From Gambelia wislizenii (taxonomy: Eukaryota > Chordata > Lepidosauria > Squamata > Crotaphytidae), in contig JAUMIR010000001.1 of assembly GCA_030847615.1 (NCBI GenBank), positions 370,504,687-370,568,686 on the forward strand: 64,000 bases of DNA. Reading direction: 5' to 3'. The position numbers and the translations under genes are program-made. The notes beneath the pieces were generated by a model. That model searched no databases. It was not told where the DNA came from and saw nothing but the letters and a program-made list of their open reading frames with translations. This document shows, piece after piece, positions 43,082-56,365 of the stretch (its first letter is position 1; every line of letters starts with the position of its first letter).

Positions 43082-45567
43082 GTAAGTCATGCAGATCCTG
43101 CCATTTTGAAAAAAAACGTTTGACATTGCTTGAAGTCACTGTGTTTTTGTGTGTGGGGGTTGGTGGGGTTGGGATGGGGAAGACTATGATTGTGTTGGTT
43201 TGATCTGCTGTAAAAGTATAGGAAAATCCATTTTCCAGCAAATGAACAAAGAAAACAACATAGTGCATTTTAGATCAAACTCATGTGCTCAGCTTTCTCA
43301 GTTTTTCCTATTTGTGAGTGAACTGAAGATTTCACTAAAGAGTGTGTGAAGTGATTTTTAGAACCGATAAAATGAGACTTATTATTAGTTCTGAAGTCTT
43401 CAGAAAAGCATTACATTTTTTGAAACTCAATATTAATGTTTAATGAATGTGTAAAGCACATTTAAAATAAGTTTCAACTTGAACTTGCAAGTTGGCAATT
43501 CATTTTGTAAGAGGTCAAGGGATAGAGCACGTTTTTACTGCAAAAAGTTTATTGTAAAGTTTCCACAGTCAATTTCAGTGAGCAACTGCAGTCTTTCCTT
43601 CCAACTTGGGCTACCATAAATTATCAGATCTGCTGACAGTATTTCATAAATATATTTGATGTTTATCCCATCTAGGGATCAGTTATTTTTACTTTTTGTT
43701 CTTTCCAAGTTGCTCCAGCTAATCTTTGACTTTGGAGACTTAAGCTGCTTTTCCCTTCCCCCAATCTCTTCCCTTTAAAAAAAAATATTGCTGACTGTAG
43801 AGTTTTAGTTCTGGCTCCTTGCATTGTGGAAAGCAGATGGCAGGTTGTTGCTCAGCTCTTTTATTCTCCCCTAATCTCAGAGTGTTTAGTGATTTTGTCC
43901 TTTGTGCCGCCAGGCTCTGTGAGAGATCAGGAATCCTTACCTGATGAATCTTTTTCTGGGCACTGGAGAGTAACTTATTCCACCACAATTGCAAATATGT
44001 TTCACACAATGGGGTGTTTTGTCTGGAGAGGCAGGCTCTTCCTCAGAAAGGTTCAGTTGGAATCTGCAGAGCAAACTAGCATGCACTGTAAGTGGAAAGC
44101 AGATGGTAGTGCAGCTGCCACCAGCTGTGTACCCCCCTCCCTCTCCCCCAGTGCTGGCTGGATGATGTAATGGAAACAAGGGGGGGGATTCTTTCTGTGG
44201 TGTTGGAGTCTCTCACAGCCTGTCAGTGTCACAGAGAGGCAGAAACAGACCTTAAGGCGTTAGTTTGCAGCTGTCATGTGACCCTTGAAGCCAAATGAAA
44301 CATAATGTCTGGAAAAATAGGCTTGTGATGAAGCATCTCAGCTGCTGTTGGCAGAAACTTCCTAGGCCTTTCTTCTCTGGCTGGATTCAGACCCCACCGC
44401 CCTGCTTCCACTTTCATTTATATTAAAAACTACCATTTCCCTCCTTCCTTCCCTTGGCTCCCATTCTTCATCCTGGTATATTTCTCTCTTTTTCTTTCTT
44501 TCTTGTTTAAGTGATTGGTGGAGGTCTCATTGTAAAATTAGAGGAAATTAGTTTAATGTGGTTGATACATTCCCTGAAGTAGAATTTATAAATGTGTATG
44601 CCTATGATTAAAATGTTGTCCCAGGCCACAAATTCTTCCTTCCCCCAACCAGTGTTTCATTCACTTTTGAAATGTGTCTCTCTCATGAGATATCTTTTGA
44701 TGGATCATTAAGATGTCTGTAGCATTTTTTTTAGACCCCTGACAGAGCACATGGGAATATTATCAGCAAATTTATATGTACAGCCATTTCTGCTAGAGCT
44801 TGGATCAGAATGGATTACTCAACATTAAATACAAATTAATTGTAGTAAGATTTTTTAAAAAGATGTATATGTGTAGGAACGCTGAAAAGCTACTGTCTGT
44901 TCTTTTTTAAAAATCATTCTTTTCGTGGTGTTTTTATGTCATATGAGTTAAATGTACAGATTGGATTTAGGGTACTGTCAAAATTCAGAGGCAGCTGGGG
45001 GTGGGGTTTGTACTCAGGGAAAATGTGGATGGTTAGAATTTATATCCTGACTCACACTTGTTGGATGAATTCATGTTTTCGTTCCTCAAGCTGAGCACTG
45101 CTTTGTAGTGCTTGAGGATTTATTAAACCCATGCTATGTTTTTGAGGACTTTATAATAGAGTCTTATAGCCCTAATAGCATAATTGTTCTCCAAGGATGC
45201 TGAAATCAAAATACTGTGTTTTAGATACCATGTGGAAATCATCATCATCATCATCATCCCTTTGCTGGTATAGGAAGCTTATTTACAATAGTGTTTCAAA
45301 GTTTTCTGAAGAGCAGGGAGGTATACTGTAATTTTAGCTGTACATTTTGTTTTCATCAGTATTGTAAACCAACTTGGGTCTCATGTTGGGGAGAGAGGTG
45401 TGATATAAAATAAATAAATAAACAAATATTTTGGCAGCCATCCATGAATAAAAAGCTTAGACATCGTATTGCTTCATTTTCTGATTGAAATAGCCTTTGA
45501 ACAGCAAGTCTGCAGCAAATTATGGAGGATGGGGTGATAGCAGCATTTGAGGCTTGTTTCTCTGTGT
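43082..45567 (+). other. TEAD1 intron after first coding exon
   Basis: Starts GTAAGT. A GT-rich patch lies at 43143-43190. No repeat is recognised up to the MITE at 45569, apart from (ATC)n at about 45239-45258. Low repeat density next to the exon would fit regulatory sequence, but that is not shown. Confidence 0.5.
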
Positions 45568-45568
45568 G

Positions 45569-46203
45569 TGTTTGTCTAAATGGCAAAAATATTCCTCATG
45601 GAATTTGATTTTTCTAAATGCCATCCCGCATCAATCCACAGTATTTGGAAGGAAGGGGGCCAAATCCACCAAAAACTCTGAAGGAAAAGCCTTTGCGTCT
45701 TTTCCAAAAGTTTTAAAAAGCTCCACGGGGAATGTGCATTCCCGCTCACTGGTACAATCTGATTTACATTCATTAGCATTCCTGATAAAAGTGGAAGTGG
45801 AAAACTGCTTGGTTGGATGTGCGCAGGGGCGGAGCTTGCTAGCAAGGTAAGCGCCTAGAACCACCATGTTGGATTTTCACAGTAGCGATTTTGTGCTGAG
45901 GTGGTGAAATATCCTTATTTTTCTTTTTTCTTTTTATTTAGGTGGAATATCATACTTTTGCACCATAGATATGCTTTTAAAAAATACTGTTTGGCAGCAG
46001 CAACTGTTGACAATAAAAAGCAAGTAATTCATTCACGCCTGCAGTCTTGATTCGCAGGCATGCCCGTTGGCATAGCAAAAGTGGATAGCTTCGTGTGCTT
46101 GTGATTTTGCCAAAAAACCCATTAAGACAAATTGAAGCTGCTTTGAATTGGCGTTAATGCACATCAGTCCACATTCCTCCCCCCCCCCCCATATAGACAA
46201 GCC
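45569..46203. mobile_element. MITE family with TTA/TAA flank, copy 2
   Basis: Aligns with 26504-27113 in the same orientation: CCGCATCAATCCACAGTATT, GAACCACCATGTTGGATTTT. The right end CATATAGACAAGCC is followed by TTA (46204-46206). The left end TTTGTCTAAATGG lacks a clear duplication. Confidence 0.6.
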
Positions 46204-46206
46204 TTA

Positions 46207-49200
46207 TGAGTGTTTGGAGGATGAGCTTGGTGAAAAGTGACCCAGAGAATTAATAGTCTCCTTTAAGACAGAGGGAGTTCTTAGGGATTGGTAAGACTTT
46301 TCTGGCATGAGTGAGGACTATTCATAGATGGAATCTTCCCTTCCTGTGTGAATGGATGTGGTACACATCTCCATAATCGAAGCTATTGGAAAAAGTGTGA
46401 CTGTGATCACAAAAATGGCTGATAGCTCCCAGATAATATAGGTTGGATCATGTAGTTCTTTCTTGACATGGTTGCCAGCTATTGACATAAAATACTTGCT
46501 ACCTTGTTAGCAGAGCTTGGGTAGTTACTTTTCAGACTGCTACTCCCAAAATCCGCAAGCCACAATGGCCACTTTTCCAAGATCTGCTTGGTGGGACCTG
46601 GCAGCAGATGTCTCGTTGTGGTGGAGCAGAGGGCAGCTAGAGAATGTCTGGAAGGGTGGAAGATCACTGTTGCTTAAGATAAGCCAGGTGTGGATATCCT
46701 CTGATACACTTATGGTGAATTTTCCTCCCACCCACCCCCAGAAAAACATCAAAACCAAGCAACCCAGATTTATCCCATATCTTTCTTGCAGTGGGCCCAA
46801 AAGCTGAAAAATTCAGGCGGTTTCCCCCGTGATGGAACAATTGTACTTGTAAAAGGACATAAATGGAAGATTCATATGTAGTAGATTTCATATATGGGAG
46901 GCTACTAGCCAATTATTTGAAAACTTAATGGGTTTTTTCTTCAAAAGAAGAAGAGGTGGTCAGGGTGTGTGTTCCTTTGACATGTGAGTTTTTCTCCAGT
47001 AGAACCTATATAATTACTGTGTGTTGTGTTTGTATATGTGAAATAGCTAAAACGTAACGTCAAATAGAAATTAATATTAGATGATCCACTTGTAGCTTCC
47101 CTTAGCTTGTTGGTATATACCACAAGCTTCAAATTACAATCTTTTGACTATGTTATAGTTCAATTTTGCCTCCCTTGGATTTTCACTTACTGCAAGCCAA
47201 CTTCCATCTCATTGCATCTCCATTTTCCAAATATCAGCTCAGATTCTATTCTAGTGGAAAAGCAGATCTCACTCATATAGTTGATTTGGGCAGTATGTCT
47301 GCACTCCACTATTTTGCATCAGTTACTTGATTGCTTTCATAGTTTTGTTTCCCAGTAAGAGCACTTTCAGACAGAGCAATCTATTATGTTGGGCAGTGGT
47401 AAATAACAGTTTGAGGGGAATGGCTGTAGGACTACAGGTCAATGGAAGAACCAAGGTTTACATGCAACATCCTATTAAGCCTAGCTGTTGGATTTCCCCT
47501 GCTATCTGTGATTCCTCTTTGGACACCCCTGTGGCACATGCCATTTTCATACAACTTGCTCTCTCTCAAACCCACCACACATGGAAGAGATAAACTTCTT
47601 GAGAAAAGGTTTAATACTCCCCTTCCACAAGAAACATGGCAAGTTTCTTAACTAGTTTTATACCATGCATTATTTTCATAATTATTGCCCACAAAAATAT
47701 GGAGAGGATGGTGGGTGGATTGAGAGAATCCTTTTTTTATTTTTTTTTGGAACATCTCAGATTGTAAAACCTGATCTTGCATAAACCTCTGCAAAACTTA
47801 TTAGGATTGGTAACTTCATATGCAGCAACTGTCCATGCCAATTTTATCCAGTTATGTCAAGAAATAAGGTATTGATACCGGTAATTCCCTTAAAACAAAA
47901 ATCAAATTATCAAGGTGCATGGGTGGCCTGGTGGTAGTGGGCAAATTCCAGTTTGTCTGGAATTTGTCAGATGCAATCCCCTCATATTGGGCTACTTTAC
48001 CTGTGAATTTCATTAAGTTCTGATTGAGGAAAACCTTATAGCCACTTGTTGATTTCTGAAGGCATAAAGAGCATGAAGGGTTTGTGATCTGAGAATAAAA
48101 TTTCGACCTAAGCTCAATCAGTCAACCCCCAAATTATAGCTGGATGCAGAGCAATCATGTCATCGGCACTGACTTCCAGAGATCCCTGTGGATGCCTGTC
48201 ACTGTGTATCCAACTGTAGGAAGTTAGCTGTATGCTTGTGTGCTGCTTCCCCTGTTCTCCATCAATCAGGAAATAATCTTTACCAAAAAAAAATTGATTG
48301 TCAAAGCCCTATGTCTCTCACCTATTGCTGCATAATCCTGCATGAAACCCTCTTTTATTTAAATTCTCCAAATTTATATGGTTTTGATATGCTGTGTGCT
48401 GCAACACTATAATTCCGTATCACTGGCAAACTATAAATCGAATCATACTTTTTAAAAAAAACAAATAAAACACACACATATGGGAATGAAGCAACTTTTC
48501 AGTGTTGTAAAGCTAACTTTGCTGAAGCTAATGGTAAGTGAGGACTGCATTTTACAACACAGAGAATTTTTGAAGTCTTCATGCTTCCTACCTTTTCCTG
48601 AGACATGTGCAGGCAAGTAGCCTGTCAATAAGTAAGTTCGCAGGAATCACTAGGGAAAAAAAAACTAAACTGCCAACAAAAAAGGCCAACAATTTGAGCT
48701 AACTACAAATATAGACAAACTAAGTGTTACTGTGTGTCAAAAATCGCAAAACCCTAACTACTGTCTTTCATAAATGAGAAAAATAATATCAAAAGCAGAG
48801 CTAAGTATCTGTATTAAAAGAAAATGTTCTGTACTTCAATCAATACTTCTCATGATGCAAAGAATGATATCTGTAAAGATTCCTTCATAAAAGAAAGGCA
48901 ACACTGACAGCTTGATTTAAGAGGTACAGTTCTATTCCTAAGGTCACTGATTGATTTTATCAATTAATGACTTAAGAATTGCTAGCAATTAAAGAGTCAG
49001 TTACTTCTGGGACACCTACAGCTCAAAAGGTAGGATAAAAGTATAAAAAAGGTTTTATATTCACTCTATAAGAGAAGTTTGGTTCTGTTTTCGGAAAATA
49101 ACACAACAGACATCGAAATGATTGAATGTTAGGCAATAAAAATTTTAGATGGTATGGAAAGAGGGGAAGGACCTTTATACTTGAAGGCACACCACCACCA

Positions 49201-49556
49201 CCCACCACCACCACTTTATTAAAAACCACTTGCATGGCTTGGAACTGAATACAGGCAAACCTACTAATACAGTCTACAAGAATGTTTTCTTATAGTATAC
49301 ACGTCTCAAATTTATTGGGTCAGTTATGCACCTGAACCAGTCTGTATTTTGCCTATGTTCAGATCCCTGCCCCTTAACAGATGAAGCAGGAGCAAAGAAA
49401 AGTCTGCATATCAATGGAGTGCCCTGGGCACAAGTAATGCCTTAATAAGGATAATATGTATCATGCAGAATGGGACAATCAAAGCAACAACACCACAGAG
49501 TTAGGGTCAAAGAAAGCTTGATTTGTTTCAAATGTACTTAAGCCAAAGCCCTTTGT
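46207..49556. other. TEAD1 intron, no gene recognised
   Basis: A partial MITE lies at about 46508-46600 (GAGCTTGGGTAGTTACTTTT). (CCA)n is at 49190-49213. Otherwise nothing bounded. Confidence 0.45.
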
Positions 49557-50690
49557 GCTTCAAAGGGCTACGGCAGAGCTTGAAGAAGAAGACAGCATCT
49601 ATATACATTACCATATTGATGGTAGCTTGTTTAACTTAAGCCGTCTGAGGGCTCACACTAAGACTCTAAACTATCTAGTCCATGAGCTGCTCTTCGCTGA
49701 TGATGATGCCCTTGTTGCCCACACAGAAGCAGCTCTGCAGTGCCTAACATCTTGCTTCACAACAGCTGCAGAGCTATTTGGGCTGGAAGTCAACCTGAAG
49801 AAAACGGAAGTTCTCTACCAGCCTGCACCACAGGATGAACACCATCATACCCACATTGCCGTTGGCAAATCTGTCCTTAAGTCTGTTCAGCAGTTCACCT
49901 ACCTGGGAAGCATCATCTCCTCAGATGCCAAGATTGACAAAGAGATTGATCGCAGATTCACAAAGGCATATAGTGCATTTGGAAGACTTCACAAAAGAGT
50001 CTGGAGTAACAAACACCTGAGGCAAAGCACAAAAATCAGTGTGTATAGAACCATTGTACTATATATTCTCCTTTACGGGTCTGAAACATGGGTCACGTAT
50101 TGCCACCACCTACGACTCCTCAAACACTTTTATCAGTGCTGTATACGCACAATCCTAAATATACACTGGACTGACTATGTGACGAATGTTACTGTCCTTG
50201 AGCAAGCACGGATCACCAGCATTGAGGCCATGATATTGAGAACACAACTGCGCTGGGCAGGGCACGTTTCTAGGATGGAGGACCATCGCCTCCCCAAAAT
50301 ACTACTCTACGGTGAACTCGCCACAGGTCAGCATAAGAGGGGCACTCCAAAAAAGCGATACAAGGACTCCCTGAAACATCTCAGGCTCGGCCAAATTGAT
50401 CACCAACAATGGTCCACCCTGGCCTCACATCGGGAGACATGGAGACGCACTATCCACAATGCTGCAGCCTTATTTGAGAGCTCATGCCGAACAAGTCTTG
50501 AAGAGAAACGACAACGCAGAAAGAATCACAACCTAGAAACATCACCCAAGGAGACCTTCTGCTGTGCTTTCTGCAACCGGATTTGTTTATCTCGGATTGG
50601 CCTTTTTAGTTATCAGCGCACTTGCAGAAAGCTCAGGATGAGCCCTTCCTGAATCTTCGTTTGCAAAGAAAAGCCAGAGAGACTCAGGCC
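49557..50690 (+). mobile_element. Non-LTR retrotransposon 3' half, copy 3 (longest)
   Basis: An uninterrupted frame of about 365 codons (49555-50652). It opens inside the reverse transcriptase domain, with catalytic box LLFADDDALV at about 49690-49720. It continues with KSVQQFTYLGSIISSDAKID, LLYGSETWVT, RWAGHVSRMEDHRLPK and a C-terminal finger CCAFCNRICLSRIGLFSYQR, in which the first His has become Tyr. It ends at the family 3' sequence CTTCGTTTGCAAAGAAAAGC. The 5' half (endonuclease and RT start) is missing. The clade is uncertain, in the style of RTE-like elements. No clear target duplication was found. Confidence 0.87.
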
Positions 50691-51042
50691 AAATCAATTG
50701 AGAATGAGTTGCTCAATCAAGAAATAGACTTCTACAGATGTTAAGAGACCATGGCTGTGATCCTCCATTGGGAGACATAGGTATGAGACGCAGTTATGAT
50801 AGCCTCCCATCCAACACTAACACCCCCCCCCAAACACCACTTTTTCTCAGCTGCAATCCCCAAACCCAACCATTCTGCTGTAGTTGACAATTGAAGACAA
50901 GTTTGTCTTGAACTTACTTCTCAGTCAATGAAATGCTAGTTGGCATAATATATTTCATCTATACAACTGTATCATTCAAGTATTTGGACCTTTAAGATGC
51001 ATTAGGAAGGGTGAGTGTTTGCTCATTTTGGAGAGGATAATA
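50691..51042. other. TEAD1 intron, nothing recognised
   Basis: Short non-coding stretch with a C run near 50823. Confidence 0.45.
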
Positions 51043-51216
51043 CAGTGTGCTCTTCCAATCCATGGTGGTTCGCACCCCTCTCCTGTGGATGGGTGCGAAC
51101 CACCATGCTCAAGCTGCCGTTGAATGCTCAAGCTGCCGTTGAATAATATGGGGTGTGGCCATATGCACATGCTCCAATCTGTGGATGGCTAGCCTGCTGA
51201 TATGGTGGGCCCACTG
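51043..51216. mobile_element. Tigger-like MITE with internal palindrome
   Basis: Starts CAGTGTGCTCTTCCAATCC, ends GGTGGGCCCACTG, with TA on both sides. Inside, CATGGTGGTTCGCACCC pairs with GGGTGCGAACCACCATG, and a 19-base unit (TGCTCAAGCTGCCGTTGAA) is tandemly duplicated. Confidence 0.65.
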
Positions 51217-51869
51217 TACAGAGAAGGAACTGACTGCTTGTAATCTGTTTCTCTTGTACCTGACGGTTGAACTCAATGATCATGTTTCCATTCCTCAAAT
51301 AAAAATATTGCTCTTGAGAAAGCCAGACTTTTCATTACTGGTACAAGGCATTGTCATTTTAAAACCATCATTCAGATTCAGAATTCTTGCTAAAATATTT
51401 TCTGTATGTTGTTTCCTTTAAAACAGACGAGGAAGATCTTTAAATAAACTTTTTTTCCCTGTTTCCTACTAAATGCATGGGTTTTCCTTCTTGTTTTAAC
51501 TTGATGAAGTTTCCTTTTCATTACAGCCTCTATAAAAACACAAGTCATAAAGTTTGCACAGCATTAAGGACAAGTATATCTAAATCCAAAAGTAGTATGG
51601 GAAGAGATGAAATACCAGATGTGAGGTATTGGGTTTCATGTTTATCCAACTGTTATTCCAATCATTGTACAAAGATGTAGTCTTGCAATTTCTGTCTCAC
51701 AGCAACATACACAAAATATATCCCAGTGATGGGGCCTCTCTGATGGTAGCTGATGGATAAATTACAGTACACAAATCTGTCTAAACATACTTTGCATTGT
51801 AATCTATGTATGATAATTTATCACAATTGCTCTCCATCCTTCTACTAAGGAGATCAGAACAGTGGGCAT

Positions 51870-52060
51870 AGTGTCTCCACCCTCACCCTGTATGTTTATC
51901 CTCACATCAATCCCATGTTAGATTTTAGTTTGAGAGAGGAAATAAGTAACTTTGTCCTGGCAACTCAGGGTTACTCAGCTCTGAGCGGGGATTTGAACCC
52001 AGGTCTTTCTAGTTCTAGGTGCAATATGCTATTTGCTGTACTTCACCAACCAAGAACAGA
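51870..52060 (-). mobile_element. MIR-like tRNA-derived SINE relic
   Basis: The reverse strand carries a B-box-like GGGTTCAAATCCCC, and the flanking order matches the second relic at 60115-60280. Diverged. Confidence 0.45.
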
Positions 52061-52374
52061 TCAGCCATATATAATAGGTACGCTGTACTTGGAGACCATA
52101 GGCCTCATCAATGTGCTAAATGTTTACATTATTGAAATTTACAGGCAGCTGATCTAAGTAGCTATATGCTTTTTCTTATGGCATTTTAAAAACCCTCTTA
52201 TAGTATTGATGACATTGTTTAGGTACTAAAATTTGGTGCATAATTTTAGGGCATATTAGAAAATAGCAAGTAGAGCAGGATAGTTGGATAGAACTTGCGG
52301 TGGTGGTGGTGGTGAGAGTTGCATATTCTTCCACTACTACCTTTATGTGTACACATGTGGGGAGAGGGATATTT

Positions 52375-52860
52375 TTAATTTTTAAAATAAATAATTAAAT
52401 AATATCCTGCTTTTCTCCCAGGACTGGAAATCCAGGCAGCTCACAACATGATAAAACCCCCAATACAATTAAAAACACAAAAAGTTGTAATATTAAAAAG
52501 CACAGTTAATCCAATTATCATTTCAAACAAACACCAAATTAAAAACAATTTGTCCCGTCTTAGGTAGCTAGTTAGTTCTTGAAGCTGTGCCTGAATAGAA
52601 GGGTCTTTGCCAGGAAGTGGGAGAACAGCAGACAGTGAGGGCTAGGCCAGCCTCCTTCAGAACAGGAATTCCATAGCCTGGAAGCAGCCACTGGGAGGGC
52701 CTTCCTTCATGTCTTCAACTAATTATGCCTGGCTGGCTGATGAAACCCAAAGAACGGCTTACTTTGAAGATCTTAAAACCCAGGCAGGCTCATATAGGGA
52801 AATTCAAATATATAGCAGTGTATCTGTTGGGCCCTTAAAAAAGAAAAAAAACGATGCTCA
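52375..52860 (-). mobile_element. Decayed LINE-type repeat, minus strand
   Basis: Begins with AAATAAATAATTAAAT, then ATCCTGCTTTTCTCCCAGG and GGCAGCTCACAAC, the reversed 3' end of a common vertebrate repeat. It extends through GCCACTGGGAGGGCCTTCC and GAAGATCTTAAAACCCAGGC. Related ends lie near 62715. The family was not determined. Confidence 0.45.
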
Positions 52861-54346
52861 TGATTTGCAGGGTTATGTGCTTAAGGCCTTAAGGGAAGCA
52901 GCATGCATACTTCAGCCACTTGGGCTTCACGTGTAATGACAATAAACTGAACAAAATCCAGAATCCACAAAAAAAGTGATTCTTTATTGGCCAGCCAAGC
53001 TGCAAAACACATGATGCAAGAAATGAACTGAACGATCATGAAGCTTTTCCCCTTTATTATACTTGTGGGAGAATACACATGAAGACAATTCTTATTTTGG
53101 TTTAGCTGGGAAACTATGAGCATTAAAATGTCTCACTAGGATATCCAAAACATGTGTTAAAGGTCTGTTGAGTTTTAAATTGAACTAATCCAGGCATCTC
53201 CCACCCACTGAGATTAATTTCACTGCTTTCTTATCATACCGTTAGTTGTAGAAAGCATAGCATTTATAGAGAGCTGGTCTTCTAAGTGTCACAGTTATGA
53301 AATTTGGAAAACAAGGTAACTAAATGTTTTGTTGAGATGTATTTAGTGTGTTAGGGGAAATTAGTATCAGCATTTAGGAAGAAGAACGGTACATTTTTGT
53401 GTATGGGGTGATAAGAGAAATCTGCTGAACGTTACAGCTGAAATTTCTCTTTAATGCAAACAAGGTATAGTTGGGCTAATAAAATTATAGAAAAGAAACC
53501 TTATTGCTACAAATTTCTCCAGTTGTCTGCAACATTCCTGTTCTGGCGCATTCTGATTTGTCACACTAAGTATGAACAGTGAGTTAGAGTACTCTCTCCA
53601 CAGCCTTGTGTGTCTAGCTGTACAGAAAAAGTCCCAAGTTTCACCCCCTTCACCTTTCCACAACAAGAAATTGTGACAATGTGGTTTAGGCTCCTCTTAT
53701 AAGCTAGGGCTGCAAACCAAAGTTTATCCATGTTTTCACCCAGAATTTTCTGATCAGGGCATCATGAGAAAGTGTAGTTTGTTAGGAAGTCTTCTCTGAT
53801 GAGTATTGCCTCATCCCAGCATGAGTGGGATGAGGCAATACCTGAGTTTGGTGCTTATACCCACATAAGAAGTAGTACTATGGCCTCTTGAACTGGAAAC
53901 TTGGCCACTTCAGAAGGATTGTATGTGACGGAGAGTGAACTTTCCAGTGGAATTGGTAGTGTGATCCCATTTTTCATACTGCCTTGGAAACTCACAAAGC
54001 CAAAAAGCTTGACCTTTCTTCCAAAATCCAGACTTGGATCACAATCTGGTTTGCAAATGTTTCACAAGGAAGTTTCGTATTTACAGTAGAAAATAAGTAT
54101 CACAAGTTTGCGGTTCTTTAACCTAAAAATCGTATACACAGGGAAATAATGTTATGGACAGCCTCCAGCCATACTAGTATAACTTTTTTCCCTCTGAAAG
54201 GCTTGCTGTACATTAGTATGCTAGTATTATGGCTTTGTAAATAATGCAGGTTTGCCTTCTTATGTTCATATAAAATGATGTTGGATCATGGATGTGAATC
54301 CCACTCAGATGTGTATTAGAACTGCCTACCATGATTTCTGAAGATA
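52861..54346. other. TEAD1 intron, no gene recognised
   Basis: It contains a small perfect hairpin: 53803-53818 pairs with 53826-53841 around a 7-base loop. No other feature. Confidence 0.45.
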
Positions 54347-54569
54347 CAGTAGGACCCCCATATCCACTGGGGATTGGTTCAGGGGGGTGGATACCAAAAA
54401 CCGTGGATAATGGGACTTCCAGTTTAAAATAACATAGAGTTGCCTTGGAGGACCTAGAAAATGGCTAAAGAGGACACGTTTTCTAGGAATACTCTATGGT
54501 AAGTGTGCTGTTTTGTGTCCCGTGGATAACTGAATCAATGGATAATGAGTCGATATGGGGATCCTACTG
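54347..54569. mobile_element. Tigger-like MITE, best-preserved copy
   Basis: Starts CAGTAGGACCCCCATATCCA and ends CGATATGGGGATCCTACTG, with TA at 54345-54346 and 54570-54571. Near-perfect inverted ends; 223 bases; non-coding. Confidence 0.85.
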
Positions 54570-56064
54570 TACTTTCACCTTTTTGCAGCAGCTCTTTGGC
54601 AGGACATGTTTTATCTGTTAGATTATCACCTCTACACAAATATTTAAGCAGTCTTATAGACAGCCACTGAAACATGGGTTACATCCTCTTCCCTTGCTCT
54701 CTGCTACTATTGGCTCTTCATCTAGACTTGGCAACACAAGAACAGCTGTGTGGGAGATCATCTCTCACCATTATATTAGAATAAGTAAGCAGATTTTTTT
54801 TTTAAAAAAAACAACACTTTACTTCAAATGCCTAATCATCTCCCCAAAAGAAGGAAGAAAAGCCATATATGCAGTTTACACAAGCAGCTAAGGTCTGATT
54901 TATTTGCAGGAAGACTGTCATCCAGTCTTGCCATAGTTGAGAAGCAAACTGGCATGCAAAAGTCTGTGTACAATACAGCTGCGCAGATGCTTCTTAGACA
55001 CGCAACATTGATGGTTGTCTTATTGCTGGTGCCAAGATCCAGTTTTGGGAGCTGTGTGCAGTAACCACCTGTGACCTTGTACTGGCAGTAGCATACTTAA
55101 GTATGACACTGCAAGCCGTAGTAGGATGGGGGGGGGCATTCTGAAGCCCTCTAGATGTTGCTGGATTGCACCTCCCATCTATTCTCCTTAGCCTAGCCAA
55201 TGGTGAGAAGTGCTGGCAGTTGTAGTCCAGCAGCCTGTACTTTGCTGCTCATCCCTGGTGTAGGTGCGCTGAATGCTAATGAAGCTTATTCACAAGTTAG
55301 GACTCTATAGACTGCTCAGGATGTTGCAAAGTGAATTTCTTGAAAGTTCAGGAAATGTAGGATATAGTTATCCTAATGTAGTGTTTGGCAGTGAAAGGAG
55401 CAGATGATTGTGTAGGCGATTGATAAATGTACACAGAAATTCTGTTAGCAGGAAGCAAATGCACATACGCCGTTGTTGGAAAAGGAGCACTGAAGTATAA
55501 ATACATTTTTTTTAAAAAAAATGTATGTGTGTATTTTTTTTAAAAAAAGGTTGCCCTGCCACTATTACTATTTTTCATCACCTTTTCTTGTTTAGACTCA
55601 TTAGGACATTTTATCTCTGCCCACTAAAGTAATAGAAAACTAAAGATATTATGATAGAAATGAACTTATTGGTCTTGCTTCCTTAAAATAAATGAATAGA
55701 TATATTCCTTTAATGTTTGGATTAAAAGTTGTTTTGAAAGGAACTCTTGGTGAAAGTGCAAACTGATTTCTGACCCAACCTGCTCTACTGTGATAATCCC
55801 AGCCAGACATCATAAAAGGAGGAAAGAGTGTGCATATTGGAGAGAAATGAAGACAAAGCTCCCTCTCCACAGGAAAACAGAGTGCTGCTATACAGGTCCC
55901 AAAGGCAAAGCGAGAGTATGAATTAGCTCATGAAAAGATGGATATATTCCATCACAGTAGAAACTCAATACTCATGGGGACATCTTTGTGCTCAGCATGT
56001 GAAACTGTCATCTTAAGGGCAAAAAGCGTAGTTTTTAAAAACTAGTTCTTAAAAAAAGACTGCT
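54570..56064. other. TEAD1 intron with a hAT relic
   Basis: 55135-55258 resembles a decayed hAT MITE (CTCTAGATGTTGCTGGATTG, and the end CATCCCTGG). Otherwise nothing recognised. Confidence 0.4.
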
Positions 56065-56136
56065 ATTGGCAGGAGGTTGGACTGGATGGCCCTTGTGGTC
56101 TCTTCCAACTCTACAATTCTATGATTCTATGATTGA
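56065..56136 (+). mobile_element. CR1 3' end only, plus strand
   Basis: GGTTGGACTGGATGGCCCTT followed by TCTTCCAACTCTACAATTCT and ATTCTATG units. It is strongly 5'-truncated. Confidence 0.85.
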
Positions 56137-56143
56137 CAATTTA

Positions 56144-56365
56144 CAGTTGTCCCTCTGTATCCACGGATTTGGTATCCACAGATTTAAGTATTCATGGCTT
56201 GAAAATATTCTTTAAAAAATAATAATCCAAAAAAGCAAATCTTGATTTTGCCATCTTATATAAGGGACACCATTTTGCCCGGCCATTGCATATAATGGGA
56301 CTTGAGTTTTCACGGATTTTGGTATCCACGGGAGGTCCTGGAACCAAACTACAGCGAATATGAAG
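56144..56365. mobile_element. Tigger-like MITE, 3' end lost
   Basis: Starts TA|CAGTTGTCCCTCTGTATCCA. The right side reaches CAGCGAATATGAAGCG and then diverges, so only one terminus is clear. Confidence 0.65.

Noticed and set aside
43149..43349. Open frame just downstream of the TEAD1 exon
   Set aside because: Lies beyond a consensus GTAAGT donor and is GT-repeat derived.
1571..49213. CRISPR array among the short tandem repeats
   Set aside because: The tandem repeats are microsatellites without unique spacers, in a vertebrate genome.
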